From Sandaracinobacteroides saxicola (GTDB lineage Bacteria; Pseudomonadota; Alphaproteobacteria; Sphingomonadales; Sphingomonadaceae): 64,000 nucleotides of DNA. Both the position numbers and the translations under genes were made by a program. The notes under the pieces were generated by a model, which was given only the letters and a program-made list of their open reading frames with translations, was not told the origin of the DNA and made no database searches. Below, one piece after another: positions 8,658 to 16,860 of the stretch. The DNA lies in the NCBI RefSeq assembly GCF_014117445.1, contig NZ_CP059851.1:434001-498000 (forward strand). The letters run 5' to 3'. Position 1 is the stretch's first letter, and each line of letters starts with the position of its first letter.

Positions 8658-10006
8658 CGGATGCTCTCGTAGGCGGAAAGGGCGCGGGTGCGGGCCTGGG
8701 CGTGGTCGACGATGGGGGCGGGGTAGGCGGCGGTGGGGCGGGCGGCGCGCCAGGGGGCGTGGATGTCGGTGTCGGAAAGGGGGGCCAGTTCCGGCACCCA
8801 GCGGCGGATGTAGCCGGCGGCGTCGAACTTCTCGCTCTGGCCGACGGGGGCGAAGATGCGGTTGTAGGGGCTGCTGTCCACGCCGCTGCCCATCACCCAT
8901 TGCCAGCCCATGGCGTTGTTGCCGAGGTCGGCGTCCAGCAGCGTGTCCCAGAACCATTCCTCGCCGCGGCGCCAGTCGATCAGCAGATGCTTGGTGAGGA
9001 AGCTGGCGGCGACCATGCGGACGCGGTTGTGCATCCAGCCCGATTGCCAGAGCTGGCGCATGCCGGCATCCACCAGCGGATAGCCGGTGCGGCCGCGTTG
9101 CCAGGCGCGGAGATCGGCCGGCGCATCGCGGAAGGGGAAGCGGGCGAAGGCATCGCGGTGCGGGACCCAGTGGCTGTCGGGGAGCGTGTCGATCATGCCC
9201 TGGCCGAAATCGCGCCAGACGAGCTGGCGGGTGAAGCTGGCGGCGGCCTTGCCGGCGGCGTCGAGCGCGGCGTGCCAGACGGTGGCGGGGGAGAGTTCGC
9301 CGAAGTGGAGGTGGGGGGAGAGGCGGGAGGTGCCGGCTTCGCTCGGGAGGTTGCGGGTGGTTTCGTAGCCGGCGACTTGGGGCAGCCAGGCTTTCAGCGC
9401 GCGGTGGGCGCCTTTTTCGCCGGGTTGCCAGGCGGTGAAGCCGGTCGACCAGCCGGGATCGGTGGGAAGCAGGGCCCAGTCCGCCAGCGTGTCACCGTCG
9501 GGTCCGTCGGTGGCGGGGATATGCTGAGGGGCGGGGAGGGGGTCGGGGGGCGGCATCTGGTTGAGGAGCGCGCGCCAAAAGGGGGTGAAGATGCGGTAGC
9601 GCCCGCCGCTGCCGCTGGTGACGCTGGCGGGATCGGCGAGCGTGTGGCCGGGGTGGAGGGTGAGCAGGTCGGCGAGGTCGGCCTGGGCGGCTTTCCACCA
9701 GGGTTCGTAATGGGTGGTGGCGTGGATGCGGGTGGCGCCGGTGCTGGCGGCAAGCGCGCGCAGGGTGGCGGCGCTGGGGCCGCGCAGGAGCAGCAGTCGG
9801 TTGCCGCGCTTGCGCAAGGAGGCGTCGAGCGCGGCGAGGCTGTGGTGCAGCCACCAGCGGCTGGCGGCGCCCATGGGGCGGAGGCCGGGGGTCTCGTCAT
9901 CGAGGATGTACACCGGCAGGACGGGGCCGGCGGCGACGGCGGCGAGGAGGGCGCGCTGGTCGGAGAGGCGGAGGTCCTGACGGAACCAGAGGATTTGCAT
10001 GGGCAT
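8654..10006 (-). CDS. phrB: Deoxyribodipyrimidine photolyase (class I CPD photolyase)
   Basis: About 450 aa. An N-terminal alpha/beta antenna-binding domain opens with ILWFRQDLRLSDQ. The C-terminal helical FAD-binding domain contains TSRLSPHLHFGELSP, TRQLVWRDF, RQLWQSGWMHNRVRMVAASFLTKHLL and DLGNNAMGWQWVMGSGVDSSPYNRIF, which hold the flavin contacts and the active-site Asn/Trp residues of the family. It repairs UV-induced cyclobutane pyrimidine dimers using blue light. The start is ambiguous among ATG at 10018, 10006 and 10000; none has a clear Shine-Dalgarno, and 10006 gives the usual short lead before the WFRxDLR motif. It is divergent from the aminotransferase, with 58 nt between. Confidence 0.92.
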   Translation of the reverse strand: MPMQILWFRQDLRLSDQRALLAAVAAGPVLPVYILDDETPGLRPMGAASRWWLHHSLAALDASLRKRGNRLLLLRGPSAATLRALAASTGATRIHATTHYEPWWKAAQADLADLLTLHPGHTLADPASVTSGSGGRYRIFTPFWRALLNQMPPPDPLPAPQHIPATDGPDGDTLADWALLPTDPGWSTGFTAWQPGEKGAHRALKAWLPQVAGYETTRNLPSEAGTSRLSPHLHFGELSPATVWHAALDAAGKAAASFTRQLVWRDFGQGMIDTLPDSHWVPHRDAFARFPFRDAPADLRAWQRGRTGYPLVDAGMRQLWQSGWMHNRVRMVAASFLTKHLLIDWRRGEEWFWDTLLDADLGNNAMGWQWVMGSGVDSSPYNRIFAPVGQSEKFDAAGYIRRWVPELAPLSDTDIHAPWRAARPTAAYPAPIVDHAQARTRALSAYESIR

Positions 10007-10064
10007 GCAATGCGCCATGGTCGCGCCGGTTGCACGGGGCAAGGCCGCTTTGTAGGGGTGCGGC

Positions 10065-10946
10065 ATGGGGATTGCCTTTGTGAACGGCCGCTATGGGCCT
10101 TTGGCCGATGCCGCGGTGCATGTGGAGGATCGGGGGCTGCAATTCGCCGACGCCGTCTATGAGGTGTGCGCGGTGTTGAACGGCCGGCTGCTGGATTGGG
10201 ACAAGCATTGCTGGCGGCTGCGGCGCGGGCTGGCGGCGCTGTTCATCGAGGGCGTGATGGGCGACGCGGCGCTGGGGCAGGTGGCGGCGCGGCTGCTGCG
10301 GGCGAACCGGGCGGGTGATGGCCTGCTCTACATCCAGGTGACACGGGGGAGCGCGCGGCGGGACCATCCCTTTCCGAGGGACATCCGGCCGACGCTGATC
10401 ATGACCTGGAAGGCGTTCGATTTCGCGGCGCGGCTGCGGCACCAGCGGGAGGGCCTGGCGGCGGTGAGCCTGCCGGACCAGCGCTGGGCGCGGTGCGACA
10501 TCAAGACCACCGGGCTGCTCGCCAATGTGCTGGCGAAGCAGGCGGCGAAGGCGGCGGGCGGCGCGGAGGCGGTGCTGGTGCGCGAGGATGGCGTGGTGAC
10601 GGAGGGCGGCAGCACGAACATCTGGATCGTGGACGCGGCGGGCGTGTTGCGGACGCATCCACTGTCGGCGCGGATCCTGCCCGGCGTGATGCGCGACACG
10701 CTGATCGGGCTGGCGCGGGAGCGGCAGATGCTGGTGGAGGAACGGGCCTTCACGCTGGACGAGGTGCGGAGCGCGCGGGAGCTGTTCATGACGAGCACGA
10801 CGGCGCCGGTGGTGCCGCTGGTGACGCTGGACGGGGTGGCGGTGGGCGATGGCCGGCCGGGGCCGGTGGCGACACGGCTGGCCGATGCGATGTGGGGCGA
10901 GATCGAGCGGCAGACGGGGTGGCGTGTCAGCGGAGCGGCCGGCTGA
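10065..10946 (+). CDS. PLP-dependent class IV aminotransferase (D-amino-acid aminotransferase-like)
   Basis: 293 aa, fold type IV. The catalytic lysine that binds pyridoxal phosphate is Lys147 in RCDIKTTGLLANVLAKQ; Glu180 in VVTEGGSTNIWIVD is the cofactor-nitrogen contact. FADAVYEVCAVLNGRLLDWDKH near the N-terminus and TSTTAPVVPLVTLDG near the C-terminus match D-alanine aminotransferases. It would interconvert D-amino acids and 2-oxo acids, supplying D-alanine or D-glutamate for peptidoglycan or degrading D-amino acids. A branched-chain aminotransferase role is possible but less likely from the DIKT motif. An AGGGG Shine-Dalgarno sits before the ATG. The 3' end overlaps the convergent GNAT gene by 20 nt. 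Confidence 0.85.
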   Translation: MGIAFVNGRYGPLADAAVHVEDRGLQFADAVYEVCAVLNGRLLDWDKHCWRLRRGLAALFIEGVMGDAALGQVAARLLRANRAGDGLLYIQVTRGSARRDHPFPRDIRPTLIMTWKAFDFAARLRHQREGLAAVSLPDQRWARCDIKTTGLLANVLAKQAAKAAGGAEAVLVREDGVVTEGGSTNIWIVDAAGVLRTHPLSARILPGVMRDTLIGLARERQMLVEERAFTLDEVRSARELFMTSTTAPVVPLVTLDGVAVGDGRPGPVATRLADAMWGEIERQTGWRVSGAAG

Positions 10947-11445
10947 GGACGACGAAGGCGAGGTCGGGGGTGCGGGGCAGGCCGAAGCGCGGGTCATGGT
11001 GCGGGAAGGGGCGGGTTTCGCCGGTGAGGGCATAGCCGCGGCGCTGGTAGTAAGCGATGAGGTCGGACCGTTGGGCGATGACGGTCATTTCCATGGCGGT
11101 GGCGCCGAGGCCGCGGGCGTGGGCCTCCGCAGCGGCGATGAGGGTGCGGCCGAGGCCAGCGGCCTGGTGCGTGGGATCGACGGTAAGGAGGCCGAGATAG
11201 GCGAGGCCGTTCCCCTTGTCGCTGACCTGGACGCAGCCCTGGAGGTGGCCGGCGGTGTCGGCGAGGAGGATCGTTTCGGTTGGCGTGGCGAGCGCGGCGG
11301 CGAGGGTTTCGGGGTCGGTGCGCTGGCCGTCGAGCAGGTCGGCCTCGTGCGTCCAGCCCTGGCGGGCGGAGTCGCCGCGGTAGGCGCGGTGGATGAGGGC
11401 GTCGAGCGCCGGCAGGTCGGCGGGCGTGGCGGGCCGGATGGGCAC
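10927..11445 (-). CDS. GNAT-family N-acetyltransferase
   Basis: 172 aa. The GNAT fold is seen in LGLLTVDPTHQAAGLGRTLIAAAEAHARG, where the Q-A-A-G-L-G segment is the acetyl-CoA pyrophosphate-binding loop, and in the late IAYYQRRGYALTGE motif. The start is a GTG at 11445, one base after the stop of the upstream HD-domain gene, so the two are an operon and probably translationally coupled. Target amine unknown. Confidence 0.85.
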   Translation of the reverse strand: MPIRPATPADLPALDALIHRAYRGDSARQGWTHEADLLDGQRTDPETLAAALATPTETILLADTAGHLQGCVQVSDKGNGLAYLGLLTVDPTHQAAGLGRTLIAAAEAHARGLGATAMEMTVIAQRSDLIAYYQRRGYALTGETRPFPHHDPRFGLPRTPDLAFVVLSRPLR

Positions 11446-11446
11446 T

Positions 11447-12031
11447 TCAGGCGGCTTCGGCGAGCACCCTTTTGTAGATGCTGTTCAGCGGTTTTTCGAA
11501 GAGTTTCATCACCATGGGTTCGAAGAAGCTGAGGGGCGCGGTGTCGTAGGCCGGGTCGAAGGCGGGGCAGTCGTAGCGGTCGATGAAGGCTTCGGTGGCG
11601 GCGAAATGGGGGTGGCCGCGGAATTGTTCGCGCATGTCGCGGTCGAGGCCGATGTGGTGGAAGAAATTGTGGCCCTGGAAGATGCCGTGGTGCTGGACGA
11701 TCCAGTGCAGGTCTTCGGACAGGAAGGGTTTGAGGATGGCGGCGGCGATGTCGGGGTGGTTGTAGGCGCCGAGCGTGTCGCCGATGTCGTGGAGAAGGGC
11801 CATGACGACGTAGGGTTCGGACTGGCCATCGCGGTGGGCGCGGGTGGCGGTTTGCAGGCTGTGGGTGAGCCGGTCAACGGCGAAGCCGCCGAAATCGCCA
11901 TCGAGGAGGCGCAAATGGGCGAGGACGCGGGCGCCGCCGTTGGGGGCGAAGTGCATGTTGTGGCGGACGATGATGGCCCAGTCCTCGGCGGTGCTGGTGC
12001 TCATGTCGGTGAAGCTGGCCTGGTCGCTCAT
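11447..12031 (-). CDS. HD-domain protein (putative metal-dependent phosphohydrolase)
   Basis: 194 aa. VVMALLHDIGDTLGAYNHPD holds the His-Asp metal-binding pair (about residues 81-82), with candidate ligands His57 upstream and His114/His115 downstream in WIVQHHGIFQGHNFFHH. This fits the HD superfamily. The ATG at 12031 is preceded by GGGAG at good spacing; an upstream in-frame extension through the hairpin-rich spacer is not credible. The protein contains several extra His residues in the C-terminal half that might form part of the metal site. No substrate can be assigned. It is in an operon with the downstream GNAT. Confidence 0.75.
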   Translation of the reverse strand: MSDQASFTDMSTSTAEDWAIIVRHNMHFAPNGGARVLAHLRLLDGDFGGFAVDRLTHSLQTATRAHRDGQSEPYVVMALLHDIGDTLGAYNHPDIAAAILKPFLSEDLHWIVQHHGIFQGHNFFHHIGLDRDMREQFRGHPHFAATEAFIDRYDCPAFDPAYDTAPLSFFEPMVMKLFEKPLNSIYKRVLAEAA

Positions 12032-12099
12032 GTGCGGTCTCCCGCTGGGGAGGTTATCGGTTTGGTGGAGTGGGTGCAATGGCGTGCGCAGCGCGGCGA

Positions 12100-12127
12100 G
12101 AAATAGCGGGGCGAAGCCCGCTATTTC
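12100..12127. repeat. 11-bp stem-loop
   Basis: The arms GAAATAGCGGG and CCCGCTATTTC are perfect complements around a 6-nt loop. It lies in the upstream region of the HD-domain gene. Confidence 0.6.
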
Positions 12128-12186
12128 GAGACTCGCGCCAGCATGGCCGGCGTGCGGTTGGCCTTGGCCGACCGACACGTCCGACA

Positions 12187-12203
12187 GCGTGGCTTTGCCA
12201 CGC
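12187..12203 (+). repeat. 7-bp stem-loop followed by a pyrimidine-rich tract
   Basis: GCGTGGC / GCCACGC around a TTT loop, followed by a pyrimidine run rich in T. It has the shape of an intrinsic terminator for the plus strand, but there is no plus-strand gene ending upstream, so function is unclear. Confidence 0.4.
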
Positions 12204-12259
12204 CCTTTCTTTCTTCTTTTGTCTTTCTGCCCTCTCCGCGCAGCCGACTGCCCGAGTTC

Positions 12260-12276
12260 GCGCGGCTTGGCCGCGC
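12260..12276. repeat. 7-bp GC-rich stem-loop
   Basis: GCGCGGC / GCCGCGC around a TTG loop, the third hairpin in the same spacer. Confidence 0.5.
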
Positions 12277-12386
12277 AGGGGTTGTAGGACTATGGAAGGT
12301 TGGTCGAAAAAAGTGACAGCCTGGATCAAGGGCTTGGCGGGAATGATCGGTTCTTTCCGCTGCGTTGGGTGTTGGTGGGATGATGG

Positions 12387-12407
12387 ATGCTGAACCGAGT
12401 TCAGCAT
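12387..12407. repeat. Palindromic intergenic element next to the transposase remnant
   Basis: ATGCTGAA and TTCAGCAT flank CCGAG. From memory, this ATGCTGAAC..GTTCAGCAT form is a common dispersed intergenic element in sphingomonad genomes. Here it sits exactly where the transposase similarity begins. Confidence 0.5.
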
Positions 12408-12701
12408 GACGGCGAGTTCTACCGACATCACCGCCTCACCAGCCAGCTCGGTATCCAAACCTACTTCTGCGACCCCTGTGCACTCTGGCAAAAAGGCGGC
12501 ATCTAAAACGCCATCGGACGCCTTAGGCGCGCACTGCCCAGAAAAACCGACCCAACAACCTTGCCCGCAGACCACATCGACGCCATCCTCAGCGCCTACA
12601 ACAACACACCCAGAAAATGCCTCGGCTTCCTCACACCAGCCGAAACCTTCTCCCCGTTGCACTTCCAATGTGAATCCACACCCGGGTCAAGCGCGGGGTG
12701 A
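12405..12701 (+). pseudogene. 3' remnant of an IS30-family transposase with an internal stop
   Basis: About 98 codons in one frame read as the end of an IS30-type transposase: a D-G-E-F-Y start, LTSQLGIQTYFCDP, ALWQKGGI, then an in-frame TAA (12504-12506), then NAIGRLRRALPRKTD, HIDAILSAYNNTPRKCLGF, LTPAETF and LHFQCES, ending at TGA 12699-12701. In intact homologues the GG(V/I)ENxxGRLRR motif supplies the catalytic glutamate of the DDE triad; here exactly that Glu codon is a stop. The 5' two thirds, the helix-turn-helix and the inverted repeats are absent. Codon use is poorer in GC than the neighbours. Its end overlaps the last codons of the convergent symporter gene. Confidence 0.8.
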
Positions 12702-14150
12702 CGGGTCGGTTGCGCGGAAGCGGAGGGTGGCGGTTTGGCCGAGGGCGAGGCGGTTGGTGGTGAGGGCGAAGGCGATGCTGGCAAGGAGGGTGACCAGCAT
12801 CCAGTCGATATAATGGAGGCCGAGCCAGTTGGGGGGGGCGGCCAGCGTGGCGAGGGCGTAGAAGGCGATGCCGAAGAGGGTGCCGGCGATGGCCGCGGCG
12901 GCGCGGACGTTGCGGAACAGCAGCCCGGTGACGAAGGCCGACAGGATCGGCATGGAGAAGAGGCCGTTCAGCTGTTGCAGCAGGTTGATGATGCTCTTGG
13001 CGTTGGCGAACAGGGGCACGAGGGCGACCGAGCTGAGCGTGAGGAGCGCGGCGAGCGTGGCGGCGAGGCGGCGCTGGTGGCGGATCGGGCGGAACAGCCG
13101 TTCGTGGAAATCGACCGACCAGAGCGCGACGGTGCTGTTCAGGATGGCGGCGGTGTGGGCGATCACCGCGGCGGCGATGGCGGCGGCGAACAGGCCGGAA
13201 AGCGCCGGCGGCAGCACCTGGGCGACGAGGAGGCCATAGGCGCGGTCGTCGACGTCGCCCATCAGCTTGTAGGCGACGACGCCGGGCACGGTGACGATGA
13301 CGGGAATGATGAGGATGCGGATGCCGGCGGCGGCGAGGACGCCCTTTTGCGCCTCCCGGACAGTGGGGGCGGTCATCGCCTTTTGCGTGATGTTCTGGTT
13401 GGTGGACCAGTAGAAGATCTGGATGAACAGCATGCCGGTGAAGAGGGTGTGGAAGGGGATGGGGGAGGTGCGGTCGCCGACCATGGTGAGGCGATCGGGC
13501 GGGATGCCGGAAAGGTCGAAGTTGATGGCCTGGAGCGCCAGGAGGACGATGAGGAGCGCGATGGTGAGGACGAGGACGCCGGAATAGGTGTCCATCACGG
13601 CGACCGCCTTCAGCCCGCCGAGCATGGTGTAGGCGGCGGCGATGATGGCCATGGCGGCGGCGAACGCCACGAGCGGGATGGCGGCGCCAGACATCGATTG
13701 CAGGAAGAGCGCGCCGCTGTACAGGCCGGCGGGCAGGTAGATGACGATGTTGCCGAACAGGAACAGCGCGGAGATCAGCGTGCGGATGCCGCGGCCGCCA
13801 TAGCGGCGTTCGAGCAGTTCGGTGACGGTGGTGCAGTTGTTGCGGTAGTAGAGCGGCACGAAGACGAAGGCGAGGATGAGGAGGCCGACGAAGCCGGCGA
13901 TTTCCCACCAGGCGAGGAGCAGCATCTGGTTGCCGTTCATGCCCACCAGCTGTTCCGTGGAGAGGTTGGTGAGGGTGATCGAGCCGGCGACGAAGGGCCA
14001 GGTCAGGCTCTTGCCGGCGAGGTAGAGATCCTGCTGGGTGGCGTTGCGGGCGCTGTGGCGGAGCTTTGCCCAGGTGGCGAGCGCGATGGTGGCGAGCAGC
14101 AGCGCGGCGATGAGGCCCTGGCCGGCGGCCGATGTTGCGAAATGGCTCAT
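12687..14150 (-). CDS. Sodium:solute symporter (SSS / SGLT-like)
   Basis: 487 aa with about 13-14 predicted membrane helices and the LeuT-type SSS pattern. AGKSLTWPFVAGSITLTNLSTEQLVGMNGN is the start of the first repeat; LLYRNNCTTVTELLERRYGG-like and FIQIFYWSTNQNITQKAMTA segments are typical of the sugar-transporting (SGLT) branch. It would import a sugar or related solute with Na+. Upstream is a divergent region shared with the OmpA-like gene. The last few codons overlap the convergent IS30 remnant, so the native C-terminus may have been altered; most family members extend further past the last helix. Confidence 0.85.
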   Translation of the reverse strand: MSHFATSAAGQGLIAALLLATIALATWAKLRHSARNATQQDLYLAGKSLTWPFVAGSITLTNLSTEQLVGMNGNQMLLLAWWEIAGFVGLLILAFVFVPLYYRNNCTTVTELLERRYGGRGIRTLISALFLFGNIVIYLPAGLYSGALFLQSMSGAAIPLVAFAAAMAIIAAAYTMLGGLKAVAVMDTYSGVLVLTIALLIVLLALQAINFDLSGIPPDRLTMVGDRTSPIPFHTLFTGMLFIQIFYWSTNQNITQKAMTAPTVREAQKGVLAAAGIRILIIPVIVTVPGVVAYKLMGDVDDRAYGLLVAQVLPPALSGLFAAAIAAAVIAHTAAILNSTVALWSVDFHERLFRPIRHQRRLAATLAALLTLSSVALVPLFANAKSIINLLQQLNGLFSMPILSAFVTGLLFRNVRAAAAIAGTLFGIAFYALATLAAPPNWLGLHYIDWMLVTLLASIAFALTTNRLALGQTATLRFRATDPSPRA

Positions 14151-14319
14151 GCTGCGTCCCCCGCCTGTGATGGCAGGGTGGCGGCGGCGGGCGGCGATGG
14201 CAAGCCGTGCGAAATGTCGGATTGATACAATCTGAATGCGACAATCCGTGCCAAATCATTGACAAGCGTGATGGCGTGCGCACAGTGCCATGGTGCGTGG
14301 ATGAGTCGGGAGGCGTGAC
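14151..14319. promoter_or_regulatory. Divergent promoter region, symporter / OmpA-TPS operon
   Basis: Contains the small palindrome GATTG-ATA-CAATC (14220-14232), a plausible operator, and a perfect TTGACA (14259-14264) oriented toward the OmpA-like gene. No matching -10 box at 16-18 nt is convincing. A GGGAGG ribosome site lies 7 nt before the OmpA-like ATG. Confidence 0.35.
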
Positions 14320-14895
14320 ATGACGGGGCAGGACATCGTTCGGCGGGTCAGCATGGTGGCGCTGTTGGGCGCGCTGCTGGCGGGGCCGGTGCAGGCGCAA
14401 TCGGTGGAGGATCTGGCGGGGCAGCTGGCGGCCAAGCCGAAGCCGAAGCCGGCGGAGACGCCGGGGTGCGAGAAGAAGCTGCCCGACGGCAGCTGTCCGG
14501 ACATCGTGGACACACGGCAGATGCGGCTGGGTGGCGGGAGTGCCGGCGCGACGGCCGCGAAGTCGGTGCGGCAGGATATCAGCATGACCTTCATGGCGGG
14601 GTCGGCGCAGCTGACCGCGTCGGCGATGGCGACGCTGGACCGTTTTGCCAAGGCATTGAGCGCGGTGGGCAATTACCGGCCGTTCACGGTGGAGGGGCAT
14701 ACCGACCGCAGCGGTTCGCGCGAGGTGAACCAGGCGCTGAGCAAGGCGCGGGCGGAATCGGTGGTCAATTATCTGGCGGCCAAGGGTGTCGACCGGAGCC
14801 GGATGACGCCGCGTGGCTTTGGTTTCGACCGGACGCTGCCGGGGCGGTCGGCGACGGACCCGGCGAACCGCCGCGTCGAGGTCAGTGCCAACTGA
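14320..14895 (+). CDS. OmpA-family peptidoglycan-binding protein
   Basis: 191 aa. A signal peptide (about residues 1-26, cut near VQAQ) is followed by a Lys/Pro-rich linker and a C-terminal OmpA domain (about 85-190). The domain contains GHTDRSGS (126-133) with the diaminopimelate-binding Asp129, the partner Arg in ARAESVVNYL, and the closing NRRVEV. It would bind peptidoglycan in the periplasm. There is no membrane barrel and no lipobox, so it is a soluble or loosely tethered form. It starts 112 nt before tpsB on the same strand and may be the first gene of that operon, perhaps stabilising the outer-membrane secretion site. Confidence 0.85.
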   Translation: MTGQDIVRRVSMVALLGALLAGPVQAQSVEDLAGQLAAKPKPKPAETPGCEKKLPDGSCPDIVDTRQMRLGGGSAGATAAKSVRQDISMTFMAGSAQLTASAMATLDRFAKALSAVGNYRPFTVEGHTDRSGSREVNQALSKARAESVVNYLAAKGVDRSRMTPRGFGFDRTLPGRSATDPANRRVEVSAN

Positions 14896-15007
14896 CCGGG
14901 CGTTGGCCGGTGTCCGGGAGGGTCGGCGCGGCGTCTTGTTGTCGGTCGGACGCCGTGCGGTTGGACATGCGCGGTCATGAGGTGGTTCGTTTGGGGGAAT
15001 ATCGGAC

Positions 15008-16849
15008 ATGGGTGCTGGCGGGGGTGCTGTCGGGGGTGCAGGCGGGAACAAGCGGCGCGCCACTGAGGGATTGCGCGCCGGGCTGACCCTGGGGCTGCTG
15101 TGTTCGGCCGGGGGACTGGGAGCGCAGGCGGTGCCGCCGGTGGGGCAGGTGCCCAATGTCAGCCCGCCGACCGCGGGCGAGATTTTGCGGACGCCGCCGG
15201 CGCCGCCGACCGCGCCGACGGTGAGCGTGCGCAGCCGCGGGGCGATGGTGGCCGGGCCGTGCCCGGAGGGCATCGCCAATTCACCGCTGAGGATGGCGTT
15301 GAAGGGCGTGGATTTCACCGCGCCGGGGGGTGCGCCGCTGCCGCCGCAGATCGCCGCATTGCTGGCGGGCGTGGGCGCCGGGCTGGATGGCAGCGAGCGG
15401 CCGCTGGCCGACGTGTGCACGCTGCGCGACGCGGCGACCGCGGCCCTGGCGCGCGGCCGCTATGTGGCGGTGGTGCAGGTGCCGGAGCAGACGCTGGGCG
15501 ACGGGCGGCTGAAGCTGACGGTGGTGACCGCGCGGATTGCCGAGTTGCGGGTGCGGGGCGATCCCGGGCGCTCCCAGGGGCGGCTGGAGGCGCTGCTGGG
15601 GCGATTGAAGGCGCTCGATCCACTGAACGAGGCGGATGCCGAGCGGGTGCTGCTGCTGGCGAGCGACATTCCGGGCATCTCCGTGAACCTGGAGCTGCGG
15701 CCGAGCCCGACCGGTCGGCCGGGCGAGGTGATCGGCGAGGTGGCGATCGAGCGGACGGCGGGGTCGCTGCTGTTCAACGCGGTGAACACGGGGTCGCAGC
15801 AGATCGGGCGCTGGAGCGGGCTGGTGCGCGGCGAGCTGTTCGGGCTGACCGGGATGGCGGACCGCAGTTTCGTAGCGCTGTTTTCGACCGCCGACTTCAA
15901 GGAGCAGCAGGTCGTGCAGGGCGGGCACGAGTTCGGCATCGGCAGCAAGGGGTTTCGGGTGGGGGCGACGGCGACCTATGCCTGGACCTCGCCCTCGATC
16001 GACAATGCCGGCGCCGGGTTCGACCTGGCGTCGCGGTCGCTGCTGATGCAGTTCCAGGCGAGCTATCCGGTGCTCAGGAGCACCAACCGCAACATCCGCA
16101 TGGCGGCGGGGCTGGATTATACCGACCAGCGGGTGCGGGCGGGAATCCTGCCGATCAACCTGGACAAGCTGCGGACGCTGTTCCTGCGCGCCGATGGCGA
16201 GTTCCAGGAGCGGCCGGTGCTGGGGCTGGCGCCGGCGTGGCGGGTGGGCGGCACGCTGGAGCTGCGCAAGGGGATCGCGGCGCTGGGGGCGACGCGGCCG
16301 GGGCAGATCAGCGGCACCGCGGTGCCGACGCGGTTCGAGGGTGACGGCCAGGCGTTCGTGGTGCGCGGCGGGGTGAACGGCGAGGCGCGGCTGCGGTTCG
16401 GGCCGGCATCGCCCTATGCGGTGACGTTCGCGGGCGACGTGCGCGGGCAGTGGACGAACAAGCCGCTGCTGGCGTTCGACGAGTTCGCGGTGGGCAATCT
16501 GACGATGGGGCGCGGCTATGACCCGGGCGCGACCTCGGGCGACCGGGCGATCGGTGCCTCGGGCGAGTTGCGGGTGGGCAAGCCGCAGCCGCAGGGGCGC
16601 AACGACCTGGCGCTGGAGGCGCTGGGCTTTTTCGACTGGGTGAAGATCCGCAACCTGGACAGCACCAATTTCGAGCGCGACCGGACGCTGAAGAGCGTGG
16701 GCGGGGGCGTGCGGGCGACCTGGGGGGCGCGGACGCGGCTGGACGTGACCTATGCCCGGCCGCTCGACAAGGCGCTTGAGATTGACAACGACCGGGCGCC
16801 GGCACGGGTGCTGGTCTCGCTGACCGTTCGTGCGTTGCCGTGGCGTTGA
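15008..16849 (+). CDS. TpsB outer-membrane transporter of a two-partner secretion system (ShlB/FhaC family)
   Basis: 613 aa. A signal sequence (to about residue 38) leads into a Pro-rich linker, a POTRA-2-like region (about 85-160), a further POTRA (about 160-215, GRLKLTVVTARIAELRVRG) and a 16-strand barrel from about 220 onward. The conserved barrel-loop motif appears as MGRGYDPG (RGY at about 502-504), followed by GDRAIGASGELRVG. The C-terminal strand ends in VSLTVRALPWR rather than a terminal Phe. It exports its TpsA partner, encoded 11 nt downstream, through the outer membrane. A GGGGGA ribosome site precedes the ATG. Family and partner assignment are firm. Confidence 0.93.
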   Translation: MGAGGGAVGGAGGNKRRATEGLRAGLTLGLLCSAGGLGAQAVPPVGQVPNVSPPTAGEILRTPPAPPTAPTVSVRSRGAMVAGPCPEGIANSPLRMALKGVDFTAPGGAPLPPQIAALLAGVGAGLDGSERPLADVCTLRDAATAALARGRYVAVVQVPEQTLGDGRLKLTVVTARIAELRVRGDPGRSQGRLEALLGRLKALDPLNEADAERVLLLASDIPGISVNLELRPSPTGRPGEVIGEVAIERTAGSLLFNAVNTGSQQIGRWSGLVRGELFGLTGMADRSFVALFSTADFKEQQVVQGGHEFGIGSKGFRVGATATYAWTSPSIDNAGAGFDLASRSLLMQFQASYPVLRSTNRNIRMAAGLDYTDQRVRAGILPINLDKLRTLFLRADGEFQERPVLGLAPAWRVGGTLELRKGIAALGATRPGQISGTAVPTRFEGDGQAFVVRGGVNGEARLRFGPASPYAVTFAGDVRGQWTNKPLLAFDEFAVGNLTMGRGYDPGATSGDRAIGASGELRVGKPQPQGRNDLALEALGFFDWVKIRNLDSTNFERDRTLKSVGGGVRATWGARTRLDVTYARPLDKALEIDNDRAPARVLVSLTVRALPWR

Positions 16850-16860
16850 GGGGAAGATCG

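Larger units (their letters stand above)
12032..12404. other. Non-coding spacer with several stem-loops
   Basis: No supportable gene. It holds three strong hairpins (12100-12127, 12187-12203, 12260-12276), a polypyrimidine run at 12203-12235 and a palindromic element at 12387-12407. The promoter of the HD/GNAT operon must lie at its left end. The base composition is less GC-rich than the flanking genes and the right part runs into a transposase fragment, so the region looks like an accumulation of mobile-element debris. Confidence 0.5.

Noticed and set aside
12187-12235. Intrinsic terminator on the plus strand
   Set aside because: The structure fits, but no plus-strand gene ends upstream; kept only as a stem-loop.
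16840-16860. GTG at 16840 as the tpsA start
   Set aside because: It lies inside the tpsB end and puts seven extra residues before the signal peptide, while ATG 16861 has a good GAGGGGAAG ribosome site.
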